Shown: positions 11,557 through 23,615 of the stretch, one piece after another
How the letters are laid out: the number at the start of each line of letters is the position of its first letter
Position numbering within the stretch: the first letter of the stretch is position 1
Assembly (NCBI GenBank): GCA_002633025.1
Contig: NMRB01000117.1
Span: 477,959-541,958, forward strand
Reading direction: 5' to 3'
Origin: Notospermus geniculatus
Taxonomy: Eukaryota > Nemertea > Pilidiophora > Heteronemertea > Lineidae
Length of the DNA stretch: 64,000 bases
Translations under genes and position numbers: made by a program
The notes under the pieces: model-generated
The model's database searches: none
The model's input: the letters and a program-made list of their open reading frames with translations, nothing else
Told to the model about the DNA's origin: nothing

Positions 11557-12294
11557 TTACTCCACTACACAACTGCCTCATGCAAAATTATAGGTTTCAG
11601 TATGCAGGTTTCCATGTGTATTTCTGCCTGGATGATAGTTTCTTTCTCTTTAGAACGGGCCTACGTTGTTTTACGGCCACTACAGAGAGCAAAGATAACT
11701 CCAACAGCAAGAAAAGCAGCTATTCTTATCGTATGCCTACTCATGGGACTCCTCGGACTCCATCGTTTAATATTGTCAGAGCTGAGCGAAGGACCTCAAA
11801 GATTTTGCTTCTACTTTGTGCATCCCACCGTTGGAGCGATTCTTTACCAATTCGACGTTGCCCTTTACGCATATGTGCCTTGTTTTCTTATTTTCGTCGC
11901 CAATATCTTAATCGTTGCTTCAATTCGGTCGCAAGATGCAGAAATTCGACGTTCTACCAACAAAACAAAAACGGATGGAAAGGTTTTGATCTCCCTCTTG
12001 TTGGTTTCATCTCTCTACGTCATCCTAATGTTGCCGTTCACGACCATCTCCGCTGTTCTCCTGTATCAACGACACACTTTCTCCAGAGAACAGATATCTT
12101 TTTTCTCCTACCTAACTGCCTTTCTCATTCAGCTAGCACTGCTAAATTATTGCTTGAATTTCATTATTTATGGTTTTACATTACCATTTTATCGCGAGGA
12201 AGCGGTGAAAGTATTAAAATCTTGCATTGGGTCTACATGTAGATCTTGCATCGGGATTTCCTCAAAACCGCAACAGAAACGGACCGTGGACTGA
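11557..12294 (+). CDS. Rhodopsin-like GPCR, 5' half missing at gap
   Basis: The frame enters from the N at 11555, aligned with the downstream paralogue, and ends in TGA at 12294. It covers the extracellular loop before TM3 (HYTTASC) through the C terminus. TM3 ends in SFSLERAYVVLRP, so the usual DRY is ERA. TM6 contains LISLLLVSSLYVILMLPF. TM7 reads LNYCLNFIIYGF, with NFIIY in place of NPxxY. It is nearly identical to the gene at 12891-13922, clearly a tandem duplicate. The TM1-TM2 part is lost in the gap. The ligand is unknown; the loose similarity is to invertebrate orphan, peptide-receptor-like GPCRs. It is probably intact in the animal. Confidence 0.75.
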   Translation, partial: LLHYTTASCKIIGFSMQVSMCISAWMIVSFSLERAYVVLRPLQRAKITPTARKAAILIVCLLMGLLGLHRLILSELSEGPQRFCFYFVHPTVGAILYQFDVALYAYVPCFLIFVANILIVASIRSQDAEIRRSTNKTKTDGKVLISLLLVSSLYVILMLPFTTISAVLLYQRHTFSREQISFFSYLTAFLIQLALLNYCLNFIIYGFTLPFYREEAVKVLKSCIGSTCRSCIGISSKPQQKRTVD

Positions 12295-12890
12295 TCATTA
12301 CTTTTGATTACCAAGGCTTATACCATTGCAGGAGTCTGTCTGAGGAGCCGATGACAGTTTCTTTCTCGGAAGAAGTAGATGTTGTTTTATTCTGCTACAG
12401 AGGGCGAACATCACTCCACCTGTAACAAAGTAGTCATTTTCAATTTATATACCTCAGGGTACTGCCGAACCTCGATCGACTGGTACCAAAAGAAGTCATT
12501 GTATAGGAGCTTAAAGACGTCTACTCACTGCAACCGATACATTTGTGTTCCCACGGCAAGAATTTCCATCCACGATACATATTGGATTATATTATGTACA
12601 TTACAGACCATTGCCAGTGTCAAAAAAGAATCAAAAACAAATTCATTTTAAATATAATATGTACTAAATTAGTTCAGTCATCGGCTTTGTTTCATCTGCC
12701 GTGTGAATATATTTCGATGCGCTAATTTCACTGGTCTTCACTCCTGTCGTCATCATTTCGTTCTTGGTATGACACTGACACTGAGAGCTGGCCTCGGATA
12801 TTCTGGATGTCATTGGCTTGTCGATGTGGTGAGGAGCCTGAGGGGACTCTGATCTCAAACGACGCCTGATGCCAGCATCGTTTGGCAGCA

Positions 12891-13922
12891 ATGGTCACGA
12901 GCGCTGAGAAAGGATGGACAAGTTCATCGTCTACCAATTCACTCACGCTAATTGAGAGGATCCTTGGCTTCACACAAGGCTATGTAATGTTAGGCATTCT
13001 TATCGCTGGACTTTTCGGTAACACTATCTCCTTTATTATATTCATCAGGACCAGAAAGAGAGCTGACGCGTGTGTTCAGTATCTAAGCTGTCTTGCTGTG
13101 TCAGATAATGCCATGATACTGACGCGTGGCGTCCTCGAATGGATGAACTTTGGACTTGGTCATATCACGAACGGAAAGTCTCATATCAACTTACTCCACT
13201 ATTCCACCCCCTCATGCAAAATTATAGGCTTCGGTATGCAGGTTTCCATGTGTATTTCTGCCTGGATGATAGTTTCTTTCTCTTTAGAACGGGCCTATGT
13301 TGTTTTACGGCCACTACAGAGGGCAAAGATAACTCCAACAGCAAGAAAAGCAGCTATTCTTATCATATGCCTACTCATGGGACTCCTCGGACTCCATCGC
13401 TTGATATTATTAGAAATCAGCAAAGGGGCTCGAAGTCTTTGCTTCTACATTGTGCATCCCACATTTGGAGCGATTCTCTACCAATTCGACATAGCTCTGT
13501 ACGCATATGTGCCTTGTTTTCTTATTTTCATCGCCAATATCTTAATCGTTGCTTCGATTCGGTCACAAGATGCAGAAATTCGACGTTCTACCAACAAAAC
13601 AAAAACGGATGGAAAGGTTTTGATCTCCCTCTTGTTAGTTTCATCTCTCTACGTCATCCTACTTTTGCCCTTCACCGTTGTCTCTGCTGTTCTTTTATAT
13701 CAAAGGTACTCTCTATCCAGGGAACAGATATCTTTTTTCTTTTACCTGACAGCTTTTCTAAGTCAGTCAGCAACAGTGAATTATTGCTTAAATTTTATTA
13801 TTTATGGACTTACATTACCATTTTATCGCGAGGAAGCGGTGAAAATCTTTAAATCTTGCATGGGGTCTAGACCTTGTGTCGGGGTTTCCTCAAATGGGCA
13901 AGAAAAGCAGACAGTTGGTTGA
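12891..13922 (+). CDS. Rhodopsin-like orphan GPCR, complete single exon (343 aa)
   Basis: The first in-frame ATG after a stop is at 12891; three further upstream codons are open but begin with TTG. Seven hydrophobic segments are visible: TM1 with GNTISFIIF, TM2 with LSCLAVSD, TM3 preceded by the disulphide Cys (STPSCKIIGF) and ending in SLERAY, TM4 with ILIICLLMGLLGL, TM5 with YVPCFLIFIANILIV, TM6 with LISLLLVSSLYVILLLPF and TM7 with NYCLNFIIYGL followed by PFYREEAV. The DRY and NPxxY motifs are altered (ERA, NFIIY), as in several invertebrate peptide-receptor-like families. It would be a plasma-membrane receptor; ligand and G-protein coupling cannot be read from sequence. It is the tandem partner of the partial receptor upstream, with about 600 bp between them. 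Confidence 0.85.
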   Translation: MVTSAEKGWTSSSSTNSLTLIERILGFTQGYVMLGILIAGLFGNTISFIIFIRTRKRADACVQYLSCLAVSDNAMILTRGVLEWMNFGLGHITNGKSHINLLHYSTPSCKIIGFGMQVSMCISAWMIVSFSLERAYVVLRPLQRAKITPTARKAAILIICLLMGLLGLHRLILLEISKGARSLCFYIVHPTFGAILYQFDIALYAYVPCFLIFIANILIVASIRSQDAEIRRSTNKTKTDGKVLISLLLVSSLYVILLLPFTVVSAVLLYQRYSLSREQISFFFYLTAFLSQSATVNYCLNFIIYGLTLPFYREEAVKIFKSCMGSRPCVGVSSNGQEKQTVG

Positions 13923-15784
13923 CGTGTCAGTCGATGTCCTACAGAAGGCCAGCATCATTCCGACCAGCTGTAACAAATAAAGCAGTCATATTGAGCATCT
14001 CTTACTTCAAGGTGCTGTCGAACCTCTGCCGAGTACATGGCGTCAACTAAAATATTTGCAGGATGTTGAAGACATTGGTGTACACAATACAAACGATATA
14101 ACTTCGAACTACAGCAATCATTTCGTCTGCTTACGCAACACGCTACCACCTTCTAGGGAAACGGCGAGGAAGCAGCTTTTTGCGCTCAAATCCGACCAAT
14201 AAAAAAGAATTGAGCGAGTTTGAAACAAGTGGTTAAACTCTCAGACTTGAGTTTGTTTGTTTGGGGTTCTCTGGGTATTAAACACCTCCGGGCTTATTTT
14301 GGGAATTATTTCGCAATAACTGCCAAAATAATATACAAAGGCTCAACAATGAAGTGCTTGCTGAGTTTTATAAATAGGCCTATCGTTTAATTTAACAGTT
14401 CCTCGTCTGTATGTAATTCTCAATACCAACTTAAAGAACTAGTAAATCATAATACTAATCCATGGATTATCATTTTAGAATGACCTGCACTGAGATGGTG
14501 TCTCGTTGCCAAAACACCACTCATGATCAGTCCCTGTGGAATAAATTGTGATTTAATCATTCAAATCTTCTAAAGTTTACAAAGATTGCGGGAAATTTCA
14601 ATACATGTAGCTTTCATTACAAAGAATGTAGCATGCACCCTTGTACCTCAACAAAATTATACATCCCAATTTTATTTTTGTTGGAAAATAGTGTAAATTA
14701 ATAATTTTCAAATTATTTCATGCATGGAGATTTTGTCGCCTGCGTCTCACAACAAAAAGATGGCATTTTAATTACATGCAGTAAACTCTGCATACGTCGG
14801 TCACACTTCTGGGGCCAAAGAAAAAGGTGTCGGCTAAGAAAAAAATGTCACGATCTTAGAGATTTGACTTTCAGTTAGATTCCATGATGGAACCAGATAC
14901 TCACTGCTGACTTAGGCGATTTACAAACTGTCGGCGTATGTATACTGTAGGCTAATATAATTTCTATTCGTGTGGTAATACCGAATGTAATCCAAGGGTG
15001 TAGATTATTGTCTGTCTGACCCATTTCATGAAGAATGCCTTTTATTCTTTGAGATCTTTGAGAGTTAGAGTACGGATGAGAATGGAACAACTGGGTCGAT
15101 ATTCCTGTCCATACATACTGTGGTATATAGTTTGCTTTGAGCAAATGCCTGGAGAGTCCTCGAAGCTCATACTCGGCGACAGAGATCACAGTTTGTCGTT
15201 CAGTTCGACTGAAGGGATCGATTTTTCACGGCAGTCAAGGTAGGCCAGCGATAATGCTCGTAACTCATCTTGTAGGCCTAGGCCCATAAGTCCATGGTGT
15301 GTCGTAGAATGGGATTCGGGGAATGACAAGGAAAATAAAGGCACTTTGAACATGTTGAACAGCGTCAGCCATAGAGGATCGAGGCCACTTTTATTGCATG
15401 TTGACCTCCGACCATAGAACAGTCACGTCATCGCCTGCTCGGACGAGCAACAATCCAAAAAGAGAAGCTTGCCAGTCCGACAAACCAGGGAGACAATCGC
15501 AAATCATTCAGCTTTTGAACTGCATGAAGAACATGCTAAGCTTGGTCGACGCTGCGTATGAGAAAGGTCATGACACTTACCCATGAGCCCACTTGATTTT
15601 CGGTCAAGTTGACAACCAGGAAGTTACTAGGCCTACTAATTATTGCTGCTATCTATGATGACATTGCTCCGTTCGAGTGACAGAGGACCAACGGCAAGCT
15701 TCGAAATGTTAAATTTCGTAGGCTTGCCGAAATTCCGCCAGCTGAGTTAGTTCACAATGCTGTATCTCTCTGTTTCAGATCGAC
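13923..15784. other. Intergenic region, no gene seen
   Basis: AT-rich DNA with no recognisable exon. The stretch just before 15785 ends in a clean acceptor (CTGTTTCAG at 15771-15779), so a non-coding 5' exon of the UGT gene probably lies somewhere in here. Confidence 0.45.
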
Positions 15785-17507
15785 ATGATGAGCGTCACAT
15801 TCGCCCACGCTGCGGTCTGGGTATTCCTGGCATTGACAATGTACACCGTCCAAGGAGAAAAGGTGCTCCTCCTTAGCATGCAGAGGAGCGGCCATCTTAG
15901 TGAATTTGCTGGCCTCGCTGAAGGGCTGGTCAATCGGGGACACAAGGTATACATGGTCCTTGATGAACACTTGAAGGAGCCGTCCGTCTTCAGAGGAATA
16001 GATGTCACATACCTCAGATACACATCTCCGAAACCTGAGTTGATGGATGCCAAAGCGTTTGATGAAACTCAGTCCAAGTTGATATTAGAATCTGAAACTG
16101 CTGTCATTGATTTCAACAGATTACACGTGACGTATGATTGTGTGAGCGCCCTCCAGGACAAGACGCTGTTGGAGCGGATGAAGGAAGAGAAATTTGACTT
16201 CGCCGTCGTTGACGGCATGTTCTTCTGTTACCATATCATCCCCTATAACCTTGGCATACCGTACGGACAGTTGTCTTCCCCTTTGTATTCCTGGTTGGTG
16301 CGCATCAATGCCCTCTCAGGATTCACCCCTTGCGGGTTGATGGGAAAGAAAAACACATTTTTCAACCGGCTTCGTCTGTTCTTTGGAAGTATTATTTTTG
16401 AGGACATGGTGTCTAATGCGTTTGTGGACGAGAGTAAGGTACTGCCCTTTGCCAACCCTCCTGTCTCTTCTCTTCGTGAGCTTGCGAAGAAATCATCATT
16501 GTACCTCATTAACTTGAATAACGTTGTTGACTGCCCGAGGCCCGGTGTAACGTTTTTCAGTGAGGCCCGTGAGCCAGTGTGACAATACAATAGATTGACG
16601 GAATAAGCGGCGAGTGGACAATGGGCGACACACAGAGAAACAGCGAGCTTCGTTTTCCTGTGTGTTCCGAACAATGGGATTCACACAGAAAAACGACCAC
16701 ACTGAAAAACGTTACACCGGGATGCCAAATTTGATCTATGTTGGTGGCATCGCAGCGAAGCCGGCTAAACCTCTCCCTGCGGACCTCGAACAGTACGTTA
16801 ACGAGGCAAAAGATGGATTCATCATCTGTACTTTTGGTTCCATGATGGCTGAAGCTCCGCGGTATATCCAAGAAAAACTCATGAAAGCTTTTAGTATGGT
16901 GAAGCAGAAAGTCATCTGGAGGCAAGAAAACATCCCTGCTGATCTCAAAATCCCCGAAAATGTTTTCCCATTGTCATGGCTACCACAAAACGACCTCCTT
17001 GCCCATCCGAATATCAAGGTATTCATCACCCATTGTGGAAATAATGGCCAATCAGAGGCCGTCTACCATGGCGTTCCGATGCTTGCCGTGCCACTCTGCG
17101 GGGACCAACATGGTAATGCTGATAGGGGAGTAGAAAAAGGGTATGGGTTGAAGGCCAAATTGAAGGAGGATAGCCCTGAAAAAATCGCATCGATGATCAA
17201 AGAACTTGTTGAGAATCCCAAGTATAATATCGCTGTGAAAAAGGCATCTGAAATCTTGAGATCTTTGCCAGCTGCCAAAGACACCGCTGCATTCTGGGTA
17301 GAACACGTGATGAAATATGGCGGGACGCACTTGAGGACGACAGCAAACGACATGAGCGACATTAATTTTATCATGTTTGATATCTTTGCATTCTTGACTC
17401 TCATCATATTCATTGTCTTGTTCATTCTGAAAAAGATTTTCATGGTAATCTTCAGAAGGTTTGTGTTGGGAAAGTGTAATGAAGAGGCGAAGAAGAAAAC
17501 AAATTGA
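15785..17507 (+). pseudogene. UDP-glycosyltransferase gene interrupted by a transposon
   Basis: A UGT-type protein is encoded in two pieces, 15785-16545 and 16721-17507. The first has a signal peptide (VWVFLALTMYTVQGEKVLL) and the acceptor-binding half. The second has the UDP-sugar half: LPQNDLLAHPNIKVFITHCG, EAVYHGVPMLAVPLCGDQ, then a C-terminal membrane anchor (FLTLIIFIVLFIL) and a basic cytosolic tail. Such enzymes conjugate lipophilic acceptors in the ER lumen. Without the insert and one copy of its 4-bp target duplication the frame is continuous (516 codons including stop), the normal family length. As it stands, the 175-bp addition shifts the frame and meets TGA at 16580-16582, so the UDP-binding half is not translated in frame. 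The rest shows no decay, so this is probably a recent null allele or very young pseudogene. An acceptor directly before the ATG implies a non-coding first exon. Confidence 0.88.
16546..16716. mobile_element. 171-bp TGTAACG MITE inserted in the UGT coding exon
   Basis: The ends are perfect inverted repeats (TGTAACGTTTTTCAGTG / CACTGAAAAACGTTACA). The flanks are CCGG at 16542-16545 and 16717-16720, a probable 4-bp target duplication. Two further copies are at 39080-39249 and 59488-59657. It carries no transposase, so it is non-autonomous. Confidence 0.85.
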
Positions 17508-18065
17508 AAAACCTACATTAATTGCAGAATAAAATTTAGGGCCTACATGTGTATAACTGTTTGAGACAGCTGAGATGCTTTAGTGTAGGACTAAAAGACA
17601 AGCAGGCGCGGATCCAGGATTTTTGGCGGAGGGGCCGGGTCCAGGGCTGCTGAAGGCAGTCGTTGCATTGCAAGCGGCCGCCGAAGGTACGGAGTTCTCC
17701 GCCAGAAAATTTTGAAATTACGGGTGAATCTAGAAGTCCCGGCGCCTACACGCGATTTCCTGGCATCTCAGTATCAAGACTGGCTTTATTTTTACGAGTT
17801 TTTTTGCTTATTATTGCAGATTTTTGAAAAAAACAATTGAACGTAGAAACTGATGAGTGACACCGAAGTGTGCCATATTTTGAGAAACTGTTCGGTGACA
17901 CCGGTCATAAGTTTTTATAACTAGCGCTAGGCGGCGCTCTTGATCAGAATTCCAGCAGACTCGCCAGCAGCAGGTCTCGCTCGATTTGAGAAAATGACAT
18001 TTGGATGTAAAAGACACTTGTAAATTTCCGAATTCGTAAACAGCATTTACATCGAAATTCCTAAA
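17508..18065. other. UGT 3' flank and likely DNAAF11 promoter
   Basis: A GC-rich transposon-like relic (GGGCCGGGTCCAGG) lies around 17600-17700. The last 150 bp should contain the DNAAF11 promoter. No coding sequence is recognised. Confidence 0.4.
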
Positions 18066-21000
18066 ATGACCCGGAGTGAGTTGAACACCCTAATCTGAAG
18101 TAGGTCTGGCCTAAAGCTGTCGTTTGATGCTGTCCGAAAATAGATTTTCGAAGTACTGCAAATATCGTTTTCCGGATGGTGGGCCTGTCACAGCAGCAGG
18201 GCCGCACCAAGAGCTCAGATTCGCACCCAATATACAACTGGCACTAGGCCTAATCCCCAGAGTCCGTTGAATTGAAACAGCAGTACCCAGTGACCACCAC
18301 CCTCCTGTCTAGTCTCAGTAACTGGGACTCTGTATGCTCCGCTTTTGCTGTTACAAACTGACTTTTACATAGCGCGCATACAGAGTCTCAGATCGCCCAA
18401 TACATTCCCTGTGGAGCACCTCCGCCCCGAATTCCGGGCGGGCACTGTTAATTCACACTACCGGGACGAAAATCCACAATATTGTATTCCTGTGTTGTTG
18501 AGCTATCGTCGATACACCATATCCGAGTGAATTTAGTAAAATCCCGTTCTTATTTACTTCCCAAATCGAGTTTAAAATCCGCTTCTCGAATCGAAATGTA
18601 CAGGCCGGTGACACGCCATGATGGGAGTCTCGCGCAATGCAATTGCGCAGTGACGTTAGTCTCGTTCTCATTCAGTGTCAGCGACTACGCCCAGTCACGT
18701 GACCTCGGGTCTTGTGACAGCTACGAGTTCGCGACTTGTTTACATGTGTTGGTGACATTTCGACGGAGTTTTGTATCAAAGTTTTTTCCTAATTTGTGCC
18801 AATTTTTCTGTCTTTTGGAATACCACTATGAGAAATGAGGATAAATGAAAGGATTCATGACAGTTAATTATTCGAATTTAGTCAGGTTTGACAATAATTG
18901 GTGATTTTGTTCAGTACATGAAATACACTATGCACCACAGGCAGCATATGGGTAAACCATAACGTACCAGGCAATAGCCGTCAATGTCATATCGTAAAAG
19001 AAGCTATGCCTGGTCGATATGGTTACCATAACTAACCACCGCCCTGCTGTCCTGTCTACCCTGGACCTGGTCCAGCCTGCCTGCAGGGTTTCCGCCAGAG
19101 GGGGGGCGGGGGGGCTCAGGCCCCTCCTCAAGTTCATCAAGGGGGGCTGAGCCCCCCCTCAACTTTGCGGAGTAGTGATTTAAAGTTCCAGTTTTTCACC
19201 AAGTGTGATGTGCAAATAATGGCATAAGGTTCAAAATCGCAAAATATTTTTGGTTGAGGGGGGACTCCCCCCTCAAGCTCCCCCCGGGCCCGCGAGCCCC
19301 CCTCGCAATATTTTCTGGCGGAAACCCTGGCCTGGCGAATTATTTTTACATGTAAGTCACTTTTTTGTTCAATTTGTGCAGTTACTGAAGATTTGATAAG
19401 GAAAAGGGCAGAACATAACAACTGTGAGATATCAACATTAGAGGAGATCTCACTACATCAGCAAGATATTGTGAAGTAAGTCATATTTAGGAACATGGCA
19501 TTTAGATCATAAATCATGTTCTTTCCAGTATTAGGTTAGGCTACCCACATGATTGATAGTCATATCAGGTGGTCCTGAGCATTTTGTGTGATCCACACAT
19601 TAGATGATGAGTTTCCTTCCGTTGTGTTCATGCAGACATACAGAACAAGAAGAATGTCATCATCGTCAGTCACTGTCATTTTTTTCCAGAATTGAGCACA
19701 TTGACAGATGGTGTAGGGACTTAAAAATATTATACCTCCAGAGCAATCTTATCCCAAAAATAGGTATGTTGTATGTTAGAATCTTATTGACAACATTACG
19801 ATCAATGAGATATCAAGAAGTTGTTGGTTTCTGAGGGAAGGTTTCTTTCAAATGACTCCAGTGAAGGTTACATTACAGGCCACAGGACCTTAGCTGGTGT
19901 CATTTGAAAGAAATCTTCATCACAGGCTTCAGAATGGCTTCGGCGAGATATCTTTGGGACAGAATCAGCATGAATTCATTTTTCGTCAATGTTTTGTTTT
20001 TCAGAAAATGTTGGAAAGCTGAAGAAACTGGAGTACCTTAATCTTGCCCTCAATAATGTTGAAAAAGTGGAGAACCTTGAAGGTACATTCACTGGATATT
20101 ATTTCCTTAATCCTGACTGTTGTCATGGCGGCCTCTGCAACTGGAGCCTCATAATGCAGTGAAGGACGACCAAGACAATGTGACAGAGTATAAGGCCACA
20201 TCATATACTTACAATACATCTGTTTTGTGTTCCAGCATGTGAATCATTAAAGAAACTTGACCTGACCATTAACTTTGTTGGAGAGTTAACAAGTATAGAA
20301 TGTTTGAGAGACTTATACCAATTTGAAGAGCTGTAAGTATATCCAAACTAAACTACACCTCAGAACAGCAGTAGCACTATTGACCTTCCACCTGTGGCTA
20401 GAGTCTAAGACTATACATGTAGACTAAAGATATACCATCAGATGGCTCAGTAGGACACCACAGGCAAAACTTCGCACAATACAGTATTCACACATTCTTG
20501 TGCACTGAGTATTTCACGCAAGGCTGTTCAGATGAACTGTCTGCAATGGCAAGAAAATGATTTATGGTCTCCTCTGTTTTCTAGGTATCTGACTGGTAAC
20601 CCGTGCACTGAGTATGAAGGCTACAGGGAATATGTCATAGCTGCACTTCCAAATTTAAAAGTAAGTCAATACTTGTAGATGGTAGAGATTGATGTTTTGT
20701 CCTTAGTTCAGAAAAATTGTTGAGTTTCTTGTGCAATATTTCATTTTGTCCATCCTTGTTACTTTTCAGAGGCTTGATGGTGTTGGTGTGGAGAAGTCAG
20801 AAAGAATAAAGGCTGTCCAGGTAAGATAACACACCTTGTTCCTCGTGGTCTTTTCTTCAATCAAGTGAAATGTGGAATTTTAGCAGTGGGTATGGCCTGC
20901 CACCATCAAGTTACTGAGTCAATATGTTCTATTTTTAGGAATATGTGAGCCTCAAACAAAAGATAGTTCAACAACAAGAGGAACATAAAAAAAAGCGGGT

Positions 21001-23615
21001 CAGTCAAACAGATCAATGAATAGAGATTTCTCTTGCATATGACAATAATTTCTGCTTCAATGATACAGCAGTTTCTTGTCGAAGATGTCGTCTTTAATTT
21101 TGTATGTGATGCCATTGAGTTGACCAGATATCAACCACAAAAGGCCACATCTTCAAAGCAGTTTTGATGTTGTTTTAAAGGAGAGAGAAAAGCAAGAGGC
21201 AGAGAAAAAGAAAGAGCAGAAGGAGAAGAAGCCTGGATTTGATGGCAGGTGGTACACTGATATCAACTCTGGGTAAGTCGGGGGATGGATCATGGTTGTT
21301 CATAAATAATCGAAGGTACATGTAACTGGCACCAAATACAGCTGTATTCCACTCAGCCTCTTTGAGAATCCCAGATACAATAAGACAATTATCCTTGTGA
21401 TGTGATGTATGGCATCTTTTCCCTCAGAGTAAACTAGAAAATACAACAAAAAATCATATGTTCCAAAATATTGTTAGCTGTTTAGAAGGTAAGAGACTTA
21501 GGTGCACGTTTTCTTGCTCTAGATGACTTGACTTACACAGTTTTCCATTCAGCCTTGTTATTGGTGCACAGTATTGTCATCTACTTGGTCTCCCTTAAGG
21601 TTGTTGATTTTCTGTGTTATTGCTTGTATTTAGGGACAAGGAGTCAAATATTGATGAAACTGAAATTCAAAAGGAGGAGGAAGATGATGAGAAAAAGGTT
21701 GAAGAAGAAGATGCAGCGTAAGTTAGATGACTCAAACATTCATGTTGCAACCGAGTAGCTATATCACAATGCTACATGTATGTGATTTGAATATAAATTG
21801 CATGTCAGCATTACCTTTCAGGTTTTGGAGAGAAAAATGTGCATTTACTCCTGAATCGAGGTTGGAGGTTCATGAGCAGTTAGAGAAGCAGAGAAAGCGA
21901 GGAGAAAAGGAGTGAGTAGTGACGTATTCAATGCCTAAATATTCTGATAAATATTCTGATAAAGGTTATCTCTTTTGTTGCCTCTAGCACTGAGGAAGGT
22001 TGCTGTCAGACAATCACAAGACCGGAAAGTAACTGATCCTGTAATTCTATAGCTTTGGTGATTGGCTGGGACCAATCAGAAACCGGAAAGTAACTGATCC
22101 TGTAATTCTATAGCTTTGCTGATTGGTTCCAGCCAACTAGTCCATGTCTGACAGACCCTGGAACTTGAGTGGCTTCAAGACATCAAAGATGAAGCATGAA
22201 AACATACCAGCCTATCAGTTTCTGATTTGCTTTGAAGCGATGCATATGGGTACACATGTTGGGGTTGATAACTATTTGTCTTCTCTTTGCAGAGAGAAAG
22301 GTCCAGAGAAACGAGAGAGAAGGTTGTTTGCTGATGATGGTAGACCTCTGAATATCAATGAACCAAAGTAAGAAAGCATGTGTAGTTATAATGAGCACTG
22401 ATGACATATTATATTTTTAACCATTTGCTCTGTGAGAATCTGCCTCTTGTTAGTGATAGAAAGTTAGTGATATGAGCACATGGAGCATACCCACACATTG
22501 GGAGAGTTGATATTCAGACAGATACAAAAGTCATCAGTTGTATTTGTATTTTACAGAATCAACTTTACCCTGACTGAGAATGATGAGGAGAATGCATTGG
22601 TGTTGGACATCCCTGTCTATAAGTAAGTGGTATTCCATCTTATGCTTTTGTGGTTGGTGCAACCTCACGATTTGAGCTGGTTGATCTCAGGAGTGCAGTT
22701 GATTGTTCCAACTGATTCACATTCATCTGTCACCTTCCAGACATATGGACACCTCACTCTTGGATGTTGATGTCCAGACAACTTATGTCAAAGTTCTTCT
22801 GAAAGGAAAGGTAGGCATACAACTTACGTTTACTGTGTGGAAGGATATACAAAGGAAACATGAGTACAAATTGGTGAAAAGAAAACATGACACATCTTAT
22901 AACATAATCTGCCTTCAGCTTTTCCAGTTAGCGTTACCAGAAGAGGTCAACCCTGACAAAGGCAGTGCCAGGAGATCCCAGATTACAGGTCACCTGATGA
23001 TCACCATGCCGAAGGTAAGTGTGGATTGTTACCTCTTGACAGGTTCCATATCTCTATTGGTGTCTGATTTCTCGGTGACTGAAGGTTTCTGCAATGACAC
23101 AAATATAAGGGAAGAAGTAAATTATAATGAGGGAATGGTCGTAATGAATGAATGTGAATAATGTGCTTTGTTCCAGGCCAAAGCTGTGATAAAGGCACCA
23201 AAACCATCAGAGAAAAGAGAGGTCATGAAAACGGATGAAAAAGCTGACCGACCGAAGTAGGTGTAGTACACAGGAGTGTTTTTGCCATCTTGACACTTGT
23301 ATCACTGATAATCTTAAAGCCTAAAGCTGATAACATGGGTTGACAACAAAAGTTGATTGTGCAATTTTCAGCAAGTTTTAAGACAAACCACAGTAAGTAG
23401 CTGCTCCATAACTCAATATCACTTCTCTTTCAAGGAAAACGCATGAGAAGCTTGAGGTAGACCCAGCCAAGGCCAGTAAAGTCGACTATGGGAATATTGT
23501 GACAGAGAAGAAGGCTATGCAACCCTTAGGGTACAAGGAACGACCAAAGACGATAGAGGAGAGACCAAATAGTGAAGGCTTTGTGGATGACCCAGATGTC
23601 CCCCCACTGATATGA
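18066..23615 (+). CDS. DNAAF11: DNAAF11 (LRRC6/TilB), dynein axonemal assembly factor, 17 exons (457 aa)
   Basis: Exons: 18066-18075 (putative), 19382-19475, 19690-19763, 20005-20082, 20236-20332, 20585-20660, 20770-20820, 20939-20998, 21181-21272, 21634-21717, 21822-21911, 22293-22367, 22557-22622, 22741-22810, 22919-23014, 23177-23256, 23435-23615. The sum is 1374 nt. The N-terminal half has SDS22-type leucine-rich repeats ([33 protein letters not shown]) and an LRR cap ([19 protein letters not shown]). A charged coiled region with the diagnostic [11 protein letters not shown] and [18 protein letters not shown] follows. A CS/p23-like domain covers about residues 294-371 ([20 protein letters not shown]), and the tail ends DDPDVPPLI. 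The order, length and motifs match vertebrate DNAAF11, a cytoplasmic factor needed to preassemble ciliary dynein arms. The 10-nt first exon (Met-Thr-Arg plus one base) has a perfect GTGAGT donor and the right phase. All other exons are firm. Confidence 0.93.
19084..19329. mobile_element. hAT-like MITE in DNAAF11 intron 1
   Basis: CAGGGTTTCCGCCAG at 19084-19098 is exactly mirrored by CTGGCGGAAACCCTG at 19315-19329. The interior has long G and C runs (GGGGGGGCGGGGGGGC). CAGGG/CCCTG ends are hAT-like; the flanking octamers are similar but not identical. It ends only about 50 bp before exon 2. Confidence 0.65.
22023..22127. repeat. Direct repeat of about 45 bp in a DNAAF11 intron
   Basis: The block starting ACCGGAAAGTAACTGATCC occurs near 22021 and again near 22081, both running through TTCTATAGCTTTG and a GATTGG. 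The spacing is about 60 bp. Confidence 0.7.

Noticed and set aside
12882-12890. GPCR start at 12882
   Set aside because: That codon is TTG; ATG at 12891 is the first standard start.
16546-16716. The MITE in the UGT gene acting as a new intron
   Set aside because: A GT is available at the left border, but the right border ends in ACACCGGG with no AG, so exact splicing out is not possible with standard sites.
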